A stretch of DNA of 64,000 nt from Ascaphus truei (taxonomy: Eukaryota > Chordata > Amphibia > Anura > Ascaphidae), in assembly GCA_036426205.1 (NCBI GenBank), contig CM071570.1, forward strand, positions 54,984,676 to 55,048,675. Reading direction: 5' to 3'. This document shows positions 1-9,994 of the stretch, one piece after another. The position numbers and the translations under genes are program-made. A model generated the notes under the pieces. The model was not told the origin of the DNA, searched no databases, and saw only the letters and a list, made by a program, of their open reading frames with translations. The stretch's first letter is position 1; the number at the start of each line of letters is the position of its first letter.

Positions 1-470
1 GCAGTGTCTCCCTGTAGCTCTTCCTGTCCTGCCTCTGTTCCTGATTGGATCTTCCTGCTTTATCTAGCTCCTCTCAGTCTTTGCTCGACATAGTCTCTGT
101 ATGGAAGTACTCCTGGATTCTCTTAGTGTTTTCTCAGGTTCTGACACGGCTCGTACGACTAACTCCTCTGGCTCTCGATTTCGGCACTCCTTGGACAACG
201 CACACTCTGGTAACCCCTTGAACACGGCTTGGACTACAACCTACCTCCACTCTCCACTCCCTGACCTCGGCAAGGCATTCTTCACTCTATCTCTTCAACT
301 GGTACCGGCAAGTAGGCAAGTATTGTCTACATTACTACACCTGGCCTGGCAACACTTAATACCACACGCCGGACACGCTCCCTTTGCTGCGGGTGCGTGT
401 ATTACCACTTCCCCCTTCAGCTCAGGGGACGGGTCTGGTCTGCGGGCAGCACCGGCGTTACAACCTGTCA
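1..470. other. unclassified interspersed-repeat-like sequence
   Basis: No host gene is recognised. The stretch is C/T-rich on the plus strand with moderate CpG and resembles a retroelement LTR or leader in composition. No matching second copy, primer-binding site or protease/RT reading frame lies in the window. A 205-codon open frame from 101 to 718 has no recognisable domain and runs through a poly-T tract and the adjacent MITE, so I treat it as chance. Confidence 0.25.
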
Positions 471-499
471 ATCAATTGTTTTTTTTGTTTTTTTCGCCC

Positions 500-625
500 A
501 GGAGTGCTCAACTCCAGTTCTCAAGAATTCCAGCAGGTCATGTTATCCCTGCTTCAGCACAGGTGGCTCAGTCTTTTATTGAGTCTGTCTTTGCCCACAC
601 TGTACTTATCAGAGAGCCAATAAAG
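500..625 (+). mobile_element. MITE fragment (AGTGCTCAACTCCAG family)
   Basis: The segment starts GGAGTGCTCAACTCCAG and continues through CCCTGCTTCAGCACAGGTGG. I recall this wording as a common non-autonomous vertebrate DNA-transposon repeat. Only one arm is evident, so it is probably truncated. No coding potential. Confidence 0.35.
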
Positions 626-1728
626 GTCAAGGAGAATAGGAGGGGCTTTGATTGCGAATTTTTTTTTTTTCCCTTTCTACACGGACATCAGACAAAGGGG
701 AGTTGTCAAAAGAAATGAAACCCCTCCTGAGTTTCAACTCCCTCTTCTTGCAAACTAACTTAAAACATATTCTGAAGGTATTTATGTATCTGATTTTGGT
801 GACAATGATGTAACCTATTTAACATGTAATTGATCTTTGTACACTTTGGTCCTAGGAGGGATTACCCCATTAAAACTTGTTTTAGATTTGGCCCCATTCA
901 ATTTTACTCACTCATTTAGCAAACCCCCTGACTCAGCACACAGATCCCTCCCCCCACCTTCCCCCCTATTGCTATGTCGGGGTGTGTGTGTTTTTCCAAA
1001 ATGAAAACAGCTAAATACAGATTTCCACAGTTTTGCTATTTATTATTTAAGCACCGGAAAACAGATTTCTTTGCATATGGAAAAATCTTTAAAAATAAAT
1101 TAAATAAGCACCGATTTTACAAAAAAATAATCACTGATAAACGGAATCCCTAACTATAAAGCATTTAACATATGAAAATTACTTGGTATATACTTTGCCA
1201 GCAAGTAAAGATGGTGAACGCTGACTAAGCCAGGACAGTGGAAGGTACAGTAACCTTAATTTACTAATTTTAATAATTGAACCTCAACTCCTCTGATTTA
1301 CGATGTGTGCTTCTTTTCTGTATATTCTGCACAGGTCTTTTGTATGTTATGAGTATACACCTGTATTTTTATAATACATATTGAGAAACATACAAGACTG
1401 CGCGATGTGCTCTTTCTTGTCACCCTGTTCCCCATTTTAACCCAGATACCGGGTAAAGAAAGGACCATCTTTATAGCGCAGATCACATAATACATGAACA
1501 AAAATTAAGGGATCCAAATTGTGAGTGTAAATACTACAGATTAAACGAAGAATTTAATATCTGTATGAACATATTGCACTATTTTGTGGTCTTTTTTTCC
1601 TTTCTTACATATTCCCTCTATTGTAACCCTGTGCCCAAAAGAACCAACGGCAAGAACTAGCAGAGCACAACTTAACAAATTGTGTTCTGGGTTGTGCCCA
1701 TCTAAAATAGCCGCTGTAGGTCTGCGCT
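626..1728. other. AT-rich intronic sequence, no feature seen
   Basis: Mostly AT-rich unique-looking DNA with short homopolymers. I see no splice-flanked conserved reading frame, repeat boundary or RNA gene here. Confidence 0.4.
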
Positions 1729-2409
1729 TTAAGGCCTCGGGCATGGTCGGCGCTTATGCGCTGACCCGTGCTGAGGCGCGCTTACGCTCGGCACTGAGCC
1801 CCTGCAGCCACAATGAGAGCGGCTTTAGCAGGGGCTCGCTTACGCTTACGCAAGCGTGTGGAAGCGTAAGTCTTGGCAAAATTTTTAATTTTCGCGCTTA
1901 TGGGAGCGCAGGGCCGATCACGTGAGCGGTTCGCCCAATGAGGGCGAACCAGCTCCGTGACGTCACTGGCCCGCCCCCCGACATGCCCCCGGACGGCGCG
2001 TGGTCTAAGGCCAGGGAAAGCACCCGCTTTCCCTCAGCCTCAGTGCGCCTCCGCCCGGCATCACTCACCATGGACACAGCCTTAGGCCTCGTCCAGGGTT
2101 CCGGCGTGCGTGCTGAGGCGCGCTGAGGCTCAGGGAAAGCTTTCCCTGGCCTTAGACAGCGCGCCATCAGGGAGCGGGCCGGTGACGTCACGGAGCTGGT
2201 TCGCCCTCATTGGGCGAACCGCTCACGTGACCGGCCCTGCCCTCCGGCAAGCGCGTGATTTTAAAATTGACCTAAGACCTACGCTTCCGCGCGCTTGCGG
2301 AAGCGTAGGCGAGCCCCTACTAAAGCCGCTCTCATTGCGGCTGTAGGGGCTCACAGGTAAGTGCAAGCACGGCTCAGCGCGTAAGCGCTGACCATGGCCG
2401 AGGCCTTAG
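1729..2409. mobile_element. large foldback DNA element (two inverted ~340-bp arms)
   Basis: The ends are inverted copies: TTAAGGCCTCGG at 1729-1740 and CCGAGGCCTTAG at 2398-2409. Homology runs through both arms to a centre near 2075-2090. Shared blocks include ATGAGAGCGGCTTTAG, GAGCGGTTCGCCC next to AATGAGGGCGAACCAG, and CCGTGACGTCAC, at roughly 85% identity by eye. It looks like two copies of one ~340-bp MITE joined head to head. Single-armed relatives lie at 43620-43935 and 63058-63425. Each arm carries a full TGACGTCA palindrome (1958, 2183). No transposase frame. The superfamily is unresolved; the flanking TTA/TTAA-like bases hint at Harbinger or piggyBac but do not prove either. Confidence 0.75.
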
Positions 2410-2435
2410 GCTGAGCCCACGCTTCTGCTGAGCTC

Positions 2436-2482
2436 GCTCATGCTTGGAGAGCTGTGATGTCACCAGCTCTACAAGCATGAGC
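2436..2482. repeat. 19-bp inverted repeat (hairpin)
   Basis: GCTCATGCTTGGAGAGCTG at 2436-2454 pairs with CAGCTCTACAAGCATGAGC at 2464-2482 (18 of 19 positions) around a 9-base spacer. It lies just outside the foldback element and is probably the remnant of another foldback MITE. Confidence 0.6.
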
Positions 2483-2568
2483 GATCGCTGTCCTGCAACA
2501 TTTTTAGAGCAGGAGTGGGGGGGCGTGGCTATTAGGGGAGGGGGGGTGTCATTGGCTGAATAGGGGCT

Positions 2569-2845
2569 GTGTGTGTGTGTGTGTGTCTGTCCATTTTCTC
2601 TACCCCTTCCCTCCTCTCTCCCTTCTCTCTTTCCCCCATTGCTCTCTCCCTCTACCCCCATTGCTCTCTCTCTCTCCCCCCATTGCTCTAGCCCCCTTCC
2701 CTCTCCCTTTCCTCCTCTCGTTTCTCTCCCCCCTTGCTCTCCCTTCCCCTCTCTCCTTTCTCCCCCCCCTTCTCTCCTTTCTCCCCCCCTTCTCTCCTTT
2801 CCCCCCTTCTCTCCTTTCTCCCCCTTCTCCCCTTCCCCCCCCACC
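2569..2845. repeat. (TG)n followed by polypyrimidine tract
   Basis: A short TG run (2569-2590) is followed by ~250 bp of almost pure C/T built from CTCTCCCCCATTG-like and TTCTCTCCTTTCTCCCCC-like units. Long open frames here on both strands (proline/serine/leucine or glycine/glutamate/arginine runs) come from the base composition and are not genes. Confidence 0.85.
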
Positions 2846-3640
2846 CACCTCCGGAGCCGCAGGCCGCCTTTGCCCAGCGCTATCTGGGATTTCGCCTTTT
2901 TTACTGCTGCAGGCTTCTTACCCGCCCTCAGTGACCCCTAGGGAATCGACCCTGGCAGTGGACTGGGCCACGCCTCTTCCCTTGCTCTCTCTGTGTCGCC
3001 CACTGCAAGCCTTGACGCATCTCCTCGATACCGCCCTAAACGCGACTCCTTACCATTACCCGATACGCCATATGCCGTACCTTCCACGGCGTGTCTCCAT
3101 CAACCGCCTGCCGGGGCTGTTCCACCATCTGTGCAGTGCGTGATGCTGCCGGGTGGGTCAGCTACCGCGCCCCTGACCCCGGCCGTGGCTGAAGAATTGA
3201 AAGACACCGGGGTCCGGCTGATGGCTGTTGGTACTGGAATGGGATTCGCGGTGCCAGTGACCCCGGCCGTGGCCATCTGTGGCTTCCCGTGAGGAAGAGA
3301 CCTGGGCTGCGACTTGGTTCGCCCTTCACCCGATGCCGGCTCCACGTAGTCGAACCATGCTGGGTTCTCTGCTCTACGAAACACATTGGCACCAACCGCG
3401 GTTGCGGTTGGCCGTCTTTGTCTCCTTGGCCCTGCCGACTCTGCAGGCGAAATCCTGACAGTGACACCGCCCGCGTCAGCAACGGGCGGCCGTGTGGCGT
3501 GCCGTGACGCCCTGTTCTGCGTCACGGTGGCTGGAAGTCGCCGCCCCTCCTTGGCGGGCCGACCTGCGCGCCGATCCGCCGTGTCCTGCGTCCCAGCGGT
3601 CGAAGTCCTCCCCACCTTTGCTGAGGCCCGACCAGGCCGC
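2846..3640. other. CpG-rich sequence upstream of satellite complex
   Basis: GC- and CpG-rich, with internal short duplications such as the phrase GTGACCCCGGCCGTGGC. Long open frames on both strands look like by-products of GC richness: none starts with a recognisable domain or shows splice sites. Probably part of the satellite complex that follows. Confidence 0.35.
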
Positions 3641-4055
3641 TGTGACGCCCTGCCTCGCGGTACCGTGACCGAGGGCTGCCGCCCTGCGTGCGGTTGCTGA
3701 ACTTCGCCTGCCGCCTTGCACTGCAGCACCCTCCGCGCTCCCTTCCTGTGGAGCGCGGCTTCTCTGCCTGCCGCCTGTCTAGCGCGCAATGCTGCCTGAG
3801 GACTGTCGACTGTCGCCTGTTGCGTTGTGCTGCAGCGCCCTGCGCTTTGACGCCCTGCCTCACGGTACCGTGACCGAGGGCTGCCGCCCTGCGTGCGGTT
3901 GCTGAACTTCGCCTGCCGCCTTGCACTGCAGCACCCTCCGCGCTCCCTTCCTGTGGAGCGCGGCTTCTCTACATGCCGCCTGTCTAGCGCGCAATGCTGC
4001 CTGAGGACTGTCGCCTGACGCGTTGTGCTGCAGCGCCCTCTGCTTCCCCTTCCCG
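3641..4055. repeat. 205-bp tandem duplication
   Basis: The phrase GACGCCCTGCCTC[G/A]CGGTACC occurs at 3644 and again at 3849, and the intervening ~205 bp repeat with few differences. Both copies contain CTTCCTGTGGAGCGCGGCTT and CTAGCGCGCAATGCTGCC. The overlapping minus-strand open frames with repeated peptide segments are explained by this duplication. Confidence 0.85.
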
Positions 4056-4359
4056 CGGGGAGCAGCCTTAGTGCCACGTGCTGGTTTCACAGAGAACGCC
4101 TGCAGCCACCGATCCAACCATGCCTCGTCATGGTTTTCCGCCTCGACTTGAAGAAGGCAACTGCTCTGCCATTGCTGCCATGCAGCCCGCTTCCCGTATG
4201 CCTGTCCAAAATTTTCGCGCGACGGGGCACCGGCCCGTCCCTACCCGGCCCTGCTTGCACGGGTCGTGACTATTGCCTGCCCCAGGATTAGCAACCCAGG
4301 GCCTCACGCGCTGTGACCGCGTGCCTTCGCCAGCCCCTCTCCCCGCACAGCAAACCGTA

Positions 4360-5166
4360 CGCACCCGCGCGCATTTCCGTGTGCCCATATACACCCGCGC
4401 GCATTTCCGTGTGCCCATATACACCCGCGCGCGCATTTCCGTGTGCCCATATACACCCGCGCGCATTTCCGTGTGCCCATACACACCCGCGCGCACCCAT
4501 AAACATCCACGCGCACCCATATAAACCCGCGCGCACCTGCGTGCCCCGCTACACACGCACCCTGCGTGTGCCCGTATACACAGACGCGCGCATTTCCGTG
4601 TGCCCATATACACACGCGCGCATTTCCGTGTGCCCATATACACACGCGCGCATTTCCGTGTGCCCATATACACACGCGCGCATTTCCATGTGCCCATATA
4701 CACACGCGCGCATTCCCGTGTGCCCATATACACACGCGCGCATTCCCGTGTGCCCATATACACACGCGCGCATTTCCGTGAGCCCATATACACACGCGCA
4801 CATTTCCGTGAGCCCATATACACACGCGCGCATTTCCGTGAGCCCATACACACGCGAGCATTTCCGTGAGCCCATATACACGCGCGCATTTACGTGAGCT
4901 CATATACACGCGCGCATCTACGTGTGCCCATATACACACGCGCGCATCTACGTGTGCCCATATACACACACGCGCATCTACGTGTCCATATACACGCGCG
5001 CATTTACGCGTGTCCATATACACGCGCGCTTTACGCATGTCCATATACACGCGCGCATCTACGTATGCCCATATACACGCGCGCATCTACGTATGCCCAT
5101 ATACACGCGCGCATTTACGTGCACCCCTATACCCATGCGCGCACCCCTATACCCACGCGCGCATTT
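4360..5166. repeat. 30-bp CpG-rich minisatellite array, copy 1
   Basis: About 25 units of the form GCGCATTTCCGTGTGCCCAT plus ATACACACGC. Between 4561 and 4860 the period is almost exactly 30 bases. Units grade from 'ATTTCCGTG' on the left to 'ATCTACGTG' on the right, as expected from local unequal exchange. CG steps and alternating purine-pyrimidine runs (CACGCGCGCA) recur in nearly every unit. Confidence 0.92.
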
Positions 5167-5167
5167 A

Positions 5168-5249
5168 CGCGTGGTATTTATCATCTAATAATTACTACAG
5201 TATATTTATATAGTTTATAATGTCACTAGATAAAGAGCTCTACTGACAT
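5168..5249. repeat. AT-rich module of the higher-order repeat, copy 1
   Basis: Contains ATTTATCATCTAATAAT, TATATTTATATAGTTTATAA and CTAGATAAAGAGCTCTACTG. It recurs at 6545-6628 and, more diverged, at 7090-7168. It separates the two kinds of 30-bp array. Confidence 0.85.
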
Positions 5250-5500
5250 CTACGTGTGCCCATACACACGCGCGCTCATACACACGCGCGCATCCACGTG
5301 TGCTCATACACACGCGCGCATCCACGCGTGCTCATACACACGTGCGCCCATACGCACTCGCGCACATCTACGTGTGGCCATACATACCCGCACGCATCTA
5401 CGTGTGCCCACGCACGCAAGCGCACATCTACGTGTGCCCCTATACACCCGCACACTTCTACGTGTGCCCCATCACATATAAACATCCACATGTGCCTACA
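5250..5500. repeat. second-type ~30-bp array, copy 1
   Basis: Units of the form CATCTACGTGTGCCCATACA followed by CACGCGCG-like bases, more diverged than the first array. Matches 6629-6900. Confidence 0.85.
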
Positions 5501-5811
5501 TACATACTTCTGATGTGCCTACACGTATATCGCAGAGAACAACGCATGCAACCACCGATCCAACCATGCCTCGTCATGGTTTTCCGCCTCGACTTGAAGA
5601 AGGCGTAACTGCTCTGCCATTGATGCCATGCAGCCCGCTTCCCGTATGCCTGTCCAAAATTTTTGCGCGACGGGGCACCGGCCCGTCCCTACCCGTCCCT
5701 GCTTGCACGGGTCGCGACTATTGCCTGCCCCAGGATTAGCAACCCAGGGCCTCACGCGCTGTGACCGCTTGCCTCCGCCAGCCCCTCTCCCCGCACAGCA
5801 AACCGTACGCA

Positions 5812-6545
5812 CCCGCGCGCATTTCCGTGTGCCCATATACACCCGCGCGCATTTCCGTGTGCCCATATACACACACGCGCGCGCATTTCCGCGTGCCCAA
5901 ACACACCCGCGCGCACCCATATACATCCACGCGCACCCATATAAACCCGCGTGCACCTGCGTGTGCCCCTCTACCCACGCACGTGCGCGCCCTGCGTGTG
6001 CCCGTATACACACGCGCGCGCATTTCCGTGTGCCCATATACACACGCGCGCATTTCCGTGTGCCCATATACACATGGGCGCATTTCCGTGAGCCCATATA
6101 CACGCGCGCATTTCCGTGAACCCATATACACGCGCATCTACGTGTTCCCATATACTCGCGCGCATCTACGTGTGCCCACATACACACGCGCGCGCATCTA
6201 CGTGTGCCCATATACACACGCGCGCGCATCTACGTGTGCCCATATACACACGCGCGCATTTACGCGTGTCCATATACACGCGCGCATCTACGCGTGTCCA
6301 TATACACGCGCGCATCTACGCGTGTCCATACACACGCGCGCACCTACGCGTGTCCATACACACGCGCGCATCTACGCGTGTCCATACACACGCGCGCATT
6401 TACGCGTGCCCATACACACGCGCGCATTTACGCGTGTCCATACACACGCGCATTTACGCATGTCCACATACACGCGCGCATTTACGCATGTCCACATACA
6501 CGCGCGCATTTACATGCACCCCTATACCCACGCGCGCATTTACGT
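5812..6545. repeat. 30-bp CpG-rich minisatellite array, copy 2
   Basis: Same unit and the same left-to-right gradient (ATTTCCGTG to ATCTACGTG to ATTTACGCG) as the first array, after a second copy of the ~260-bp lead module. Confidence 0.92.
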
Positions 6546-6945
6546 GTGGTATTTATCATCTAATAATGACTACAGTATATTTATATAGTTTATAATGTCA
6601 CTAGATAAAGAGCTCTACTGACATCTACGAGTGCCCATACACTCGCGCGCATTTACGTGTGCCCATACACACGCGCGCATCCACGTGTGCCCCTACACAC
6701 GCGCGCATCCACGCGTGCTCATACACGCGTGCATCCACGTGCACCTGCCTACGTGTGCCCATACGCACTCGCGCACCTCTACGTGTGGCCATACATACCC
6801 GCACGCATCTACGTGTGCCCACACACGCAAGCGCACATCTACGTGTGCCCCTATACACCCGCACACTTCTACGTGTGCCCCTACACATATAAACATCCAC
6901 ATGTGCCTACATACATACTTCTGATGTGCCTACACGTATATCCAT
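6545..6945. repeat. AT-rich module and second-type array, copy 2
   Basis: A repeat of 5168-5530: the AT-rich module (6545-6628), then diverged ~30-bp units (6629-6900), ending in the shared phrase ACATACATACTTCTGATG. Confidence 0.85.
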
Positions 6946-7089
6946 ATATCCAACTACCTGTGCCCACACACCTATCCCCCACACATGCGCCTCCGCACGC
7001 ACGCCTCCCCATGCGCCCATCCATGAATTAATTGGGGAATTCAGATAAAGTAACCAAGCATAAATGCTAAACATTGCGATTCCCATTAA

Positions 7090-7168
7090 CAAGTATTTAT
7101 CATCTAATAATTACCACAATATATCTATATAGTCTATAATGTCCCTAGATAAAGAGCTCTATTGACAT
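7090..7168. repeat. third, diverged AT-rich module
   Basis: Contains ATTTATCATCTAATAATTA and CTAGATAAAGAGCTCTATTG like the two earlier modules, but no array follows. It marks the decayed edge of the higher-order repeat. Confidence 0.75.
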
Positions 7169-7883
7169 TATATAATTCTCTGCACCGTCTGAGACCATAA
7201 GTGGGGGGGACACGTCGCCAGTCAGACCGCGCTCCCTCCTATGCAAATCTTATGCCAGCCTTTCTGTCCCAACTTCGCCATACCCCCACCCCGCACGGGC
7301 GGGCAACTGCTACCCCCGCACGGGATACCAGAAGGAAGCGGCCGCTGGGAGCAGTCAAGCATCCACTTGCCATCGCTCCCAGCGCCTCAGCGTGTCCCCC
7401 CCCGCCGGACTACAGTATATTTATATAGCTTATAGTATACATGCCTACATACACGTACACCGATTTACCTGTACCCATGTACACATATATACACGTACCC
7501 GTATACACATATATATACCCGCACACACATACCTGCACATAATCGCCCCGAGCGCATCAGCGTGTGTCCCCCCGCAGTTACTGGGGGAGACCGTGAAGCG
7601 CCAACCTTGGCCGCCCCCTCTTTGCGCTTACCCCCGGCCTAGGGCCGCAACCACTAAGAGCGGCTGCACTAGCCTATACATGCGTATATCTCCACTTACG
7701 TATACGTGCATACCCATATACACATGTACATACACACCCACATACCTGCACATAACACCCATAAATACCTGTACGTACATCCACATATATACCCACGCAC
7801 ATATACATATATATACCCATACCACACATACATATATATACACCCCCATACATATACATATATATACATATACATATATATAT

Positions 7884-7923
<40 letters not shown>

Positions 7924-7980
7924 CCATATCTACCCATACAACGTTATTTATTTATTATAGATTTTTCCCGGCCGGCCCCC
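7169..7980. repeat. CA/TA-rich cryptic satellite
   Basis: Irregular ACATATATACAC / CCCATATAC units, with a nearly pure TA run around 7885-7916. A short piece at 7411-7440 (ACAGTATATTTATATAGCTT) echoes the AT-rich module upstream. Tyr/Ile/His-rich open frames are spurious. Confidence 0.75.
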
Positions 7981-8890
7981 CCTGTACAGCCCACCTCACG
8001 CATACATTTTAACGACCCCACAAGTGTGGGGGAAGGGGGGGGCGCGGGAGCAGCCGCCTCTCCAGCCGCATGGCTGACCGGTCCACCCCAACCCCCGTGC
8101 CCCGAGACCACTAAACGAAAAGGGGGGGGGGAGGGGTAGGAGGGGCCTCTGCCCGCGCTACATTCCACCACGTGGGACTGCGCCCCAGCCCCCGAACGGG
8201 CCGCGAGCAGCCGCCCGCATGGGACACACGCGGGCCGCATGCCTCGGCCGGAACCCCCTCTCCCCGCAACCAACATCCCTCTGCCTCTCCCCGCCGGGTG
8301 CCCCTACCCATGGCAGCCGCCGCGGGGCTATGCGGATGGAGGAGGCACCCGCCCGCACAACGCTGCGGGAGCAGGTAGCCCCCTCCCCCCCCCCCCTAGA
8401 GGGGGGGAAAACCCGTCAGGCCCCTACTGCCCGCCAGACCCCCTTTGTCCCCCGAGACCAACCCCTCCCCGCCTGCAGCCGCCGCGGCACAGGCTTAAGT
8501 CCGACCCCCCCAGCTGCATGCTGCGCGCCGCAGATGGAGGATGGGGACGGGCCGCTACCCTACGGGGTCCCTCTCCTCCCTGCATCCCGCCTCCCCCCTC
8601 GCCGCCGATTCAAAAATCGCGGCTATACAGGAGGGGGGAGTGCCCAGGATTGACCCCCCTTTCGGGGCCTTACCTTAGTTTAAACTGCAGGGAGGAGCGG
8701 GACGTCCAAATCGTCTGGCGGGCAGCCAAAGAGGATGTGCTGCCCGCCAGCCTGGCCTTAAGTAGGCCTTCCTGGAACTCCTCCCCTGTCCTGGGGAGGG
8801 AGGTGTGGGGGCGGGCCAGCGAGGGGAAGGCCGGACCCCCCCCGGTCATGAAGCCCCCCCGCCTATGGCTAGGGGGGCCGCTTTCTGTTG
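7981..8890. other. very GC-rich block, unclassified
   Basis: C- and G-homopolymer-rich, CpG-rich sequence. Overlapping proline/arginine-rich frames on both strands reflect composition. I cannot identify a CpG-island promoter with a downstream exon, nor a known repeat family. It contains the hairpin at 8715-8750. Confidence 0.35.
8715..8750. repeat. perfect 12-bp stem hairpin
   Basis: CTGGCGGGCAGC (8715-8726) and GCTGCCCGCCAG (8739-8750) are exact reverse complements around a 12-base loop. It may be part of a GC-rich foldback MITE or a stable structure if transcribed. Confidence 0.7.
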
Positions 8891-9994
8891 CTCAGTGGGT
8901 TAAAGTCGTAGGATTAGAGTCAAATTTGCCCTTCTGCTTTGAAAGGATTACTTACCAGCGTTATAATACATATGGACAAAACATCAACATCTGGGATCCC
9001 AGTACCAAAACTCACACATGATCTGTAACGTCCGGTAGCAGTCTCATCGAGTGGATTGGCAGGTTTATTCGAAAGAATAGGTATCTCGCTCATTATAAAT
9101 CGCCGCAGTGCTTTACATGGATATCTGAAAACAGCTGCTGCCTCCAGATAGTGAGTGTTCAGACTTCTTCGTGTTTTGTCCCTCTGATTGAATTTAATTT
9201 TTTTGTGGTGTCTGAAATTGCCTGTCACAATTTTTCCAGAGGGACTTTTTATAAAGGAGATAAAAGCTTGGGTTAGCGGAGTTAAATTGTGAGCAATGTT
9301 AAAGCTTATTGCAGCGGTAAGGAAACTCTTTCAGAGGTAGTCTATCCATGTTTTTACCCTTTTATTTACGCTCTAATTTTTAGTGGCATATATCAACATT
9401 GCATATGTAACATTTTGAAGAGCTGCTTAATTGACCCCCTCCTATCACAGGTGACATTGAAAATCCGAATATGCTTACTCCTGGGCCATACAACATTTGC
9501 GACACCCCCTCCAACCAGAGTCGAAATCGCCGCAGTCATCAAACTTAAGAACAAAGCCCCAGGGGATGATGGTCTGGGTGGAGTTCATGTTAATGGCGCT
9601 ATGGAAGATGTTCCCTCACTTATTTGGGGGAAAAAAAAAACGAATCCCAAAAGAATAGGAAACTGCGCTGCTGCTGCCCCTACGCAAAAAAGGAGCAAGA
9701 AGTGATTGCAAAAATTACCGCGGAATCTCCTTGATCAACCTGGTGTATAAGATACTGGAAGCCATAATACTAAATCGCATAAAAGACGGATGACAAAAAA
9801 GAACACATGAAAATCAGGCCGGTTTTAGAGCAGGAAGAGAATGTATTGACCAAATTAGTGCCTTATGACGGGTATTAGAGCTGTGACGAGTTCAGGTAAC
9901 CAACTTACATAGCCTTCCTAGACTTTACTGCCGCCTTTGATAGCATTCGTAGAGAAAGCTTGTGGAACTTACTAAGACTGGATGGAATACCTAA

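Larger units (their letters stand above)
4107..6945. repeat. higher-order satellite: two ~1.4-kb units
   Basis: Each unit has four parts in the same order. First is a ~260-bp module starting CCACCGATCCAACCATGCC (4107 and 5551). Second is a 30-bp-period array (4360-5166 and 5812-6545). Third is an ~80-bp AT-rich module with ATTTATCATCTAATAAT (5171 and 6547). Fourth is a ~30-bp-period array with ATCTACGTGTGCCC (5250-5500 and 6629-6900). The unit spacing is ~1,444 bp between first modules and ~1,376 bp between AT-rich modules. A third AT-rich module without arrays lies at 7090-7168. Because 30 is a multiple of 3, every frame of both strands yields long periodic peptides; none is a gene. Confidence 0.9.

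Noticed and set aside
101..718. 205-codon open frame at the window start
   Set aside because: Runs through a poly-T tract and a MITE; no domain.
3100..4077. 325-codon minus-strand open frame with repeated segments
   Set aside because: Explained by GC richness and the 205-bp tandem duplication; no domain recognised.
4360..5166. CRISPR-like direct repeats
   Set aside because: Repeats are contiguous with no unique spacers, and the sequence is vertebrate intron.
4128..5213. Several 100-260 codon open frames on both strands with repeated peptides
   Set aside because: The 30-bp period is a multiple of three, so a stop-free unit opens every frame. No start context, domain or splice signal.
8889..8945. 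tRNA-derived SINE head (TGCTCAGTGGGTTAAAG then GGATTAGAGTC)
   Set aside because: Looks like A-box and B-box words, but the spacing is short and no cloverleaf or tail is seen.
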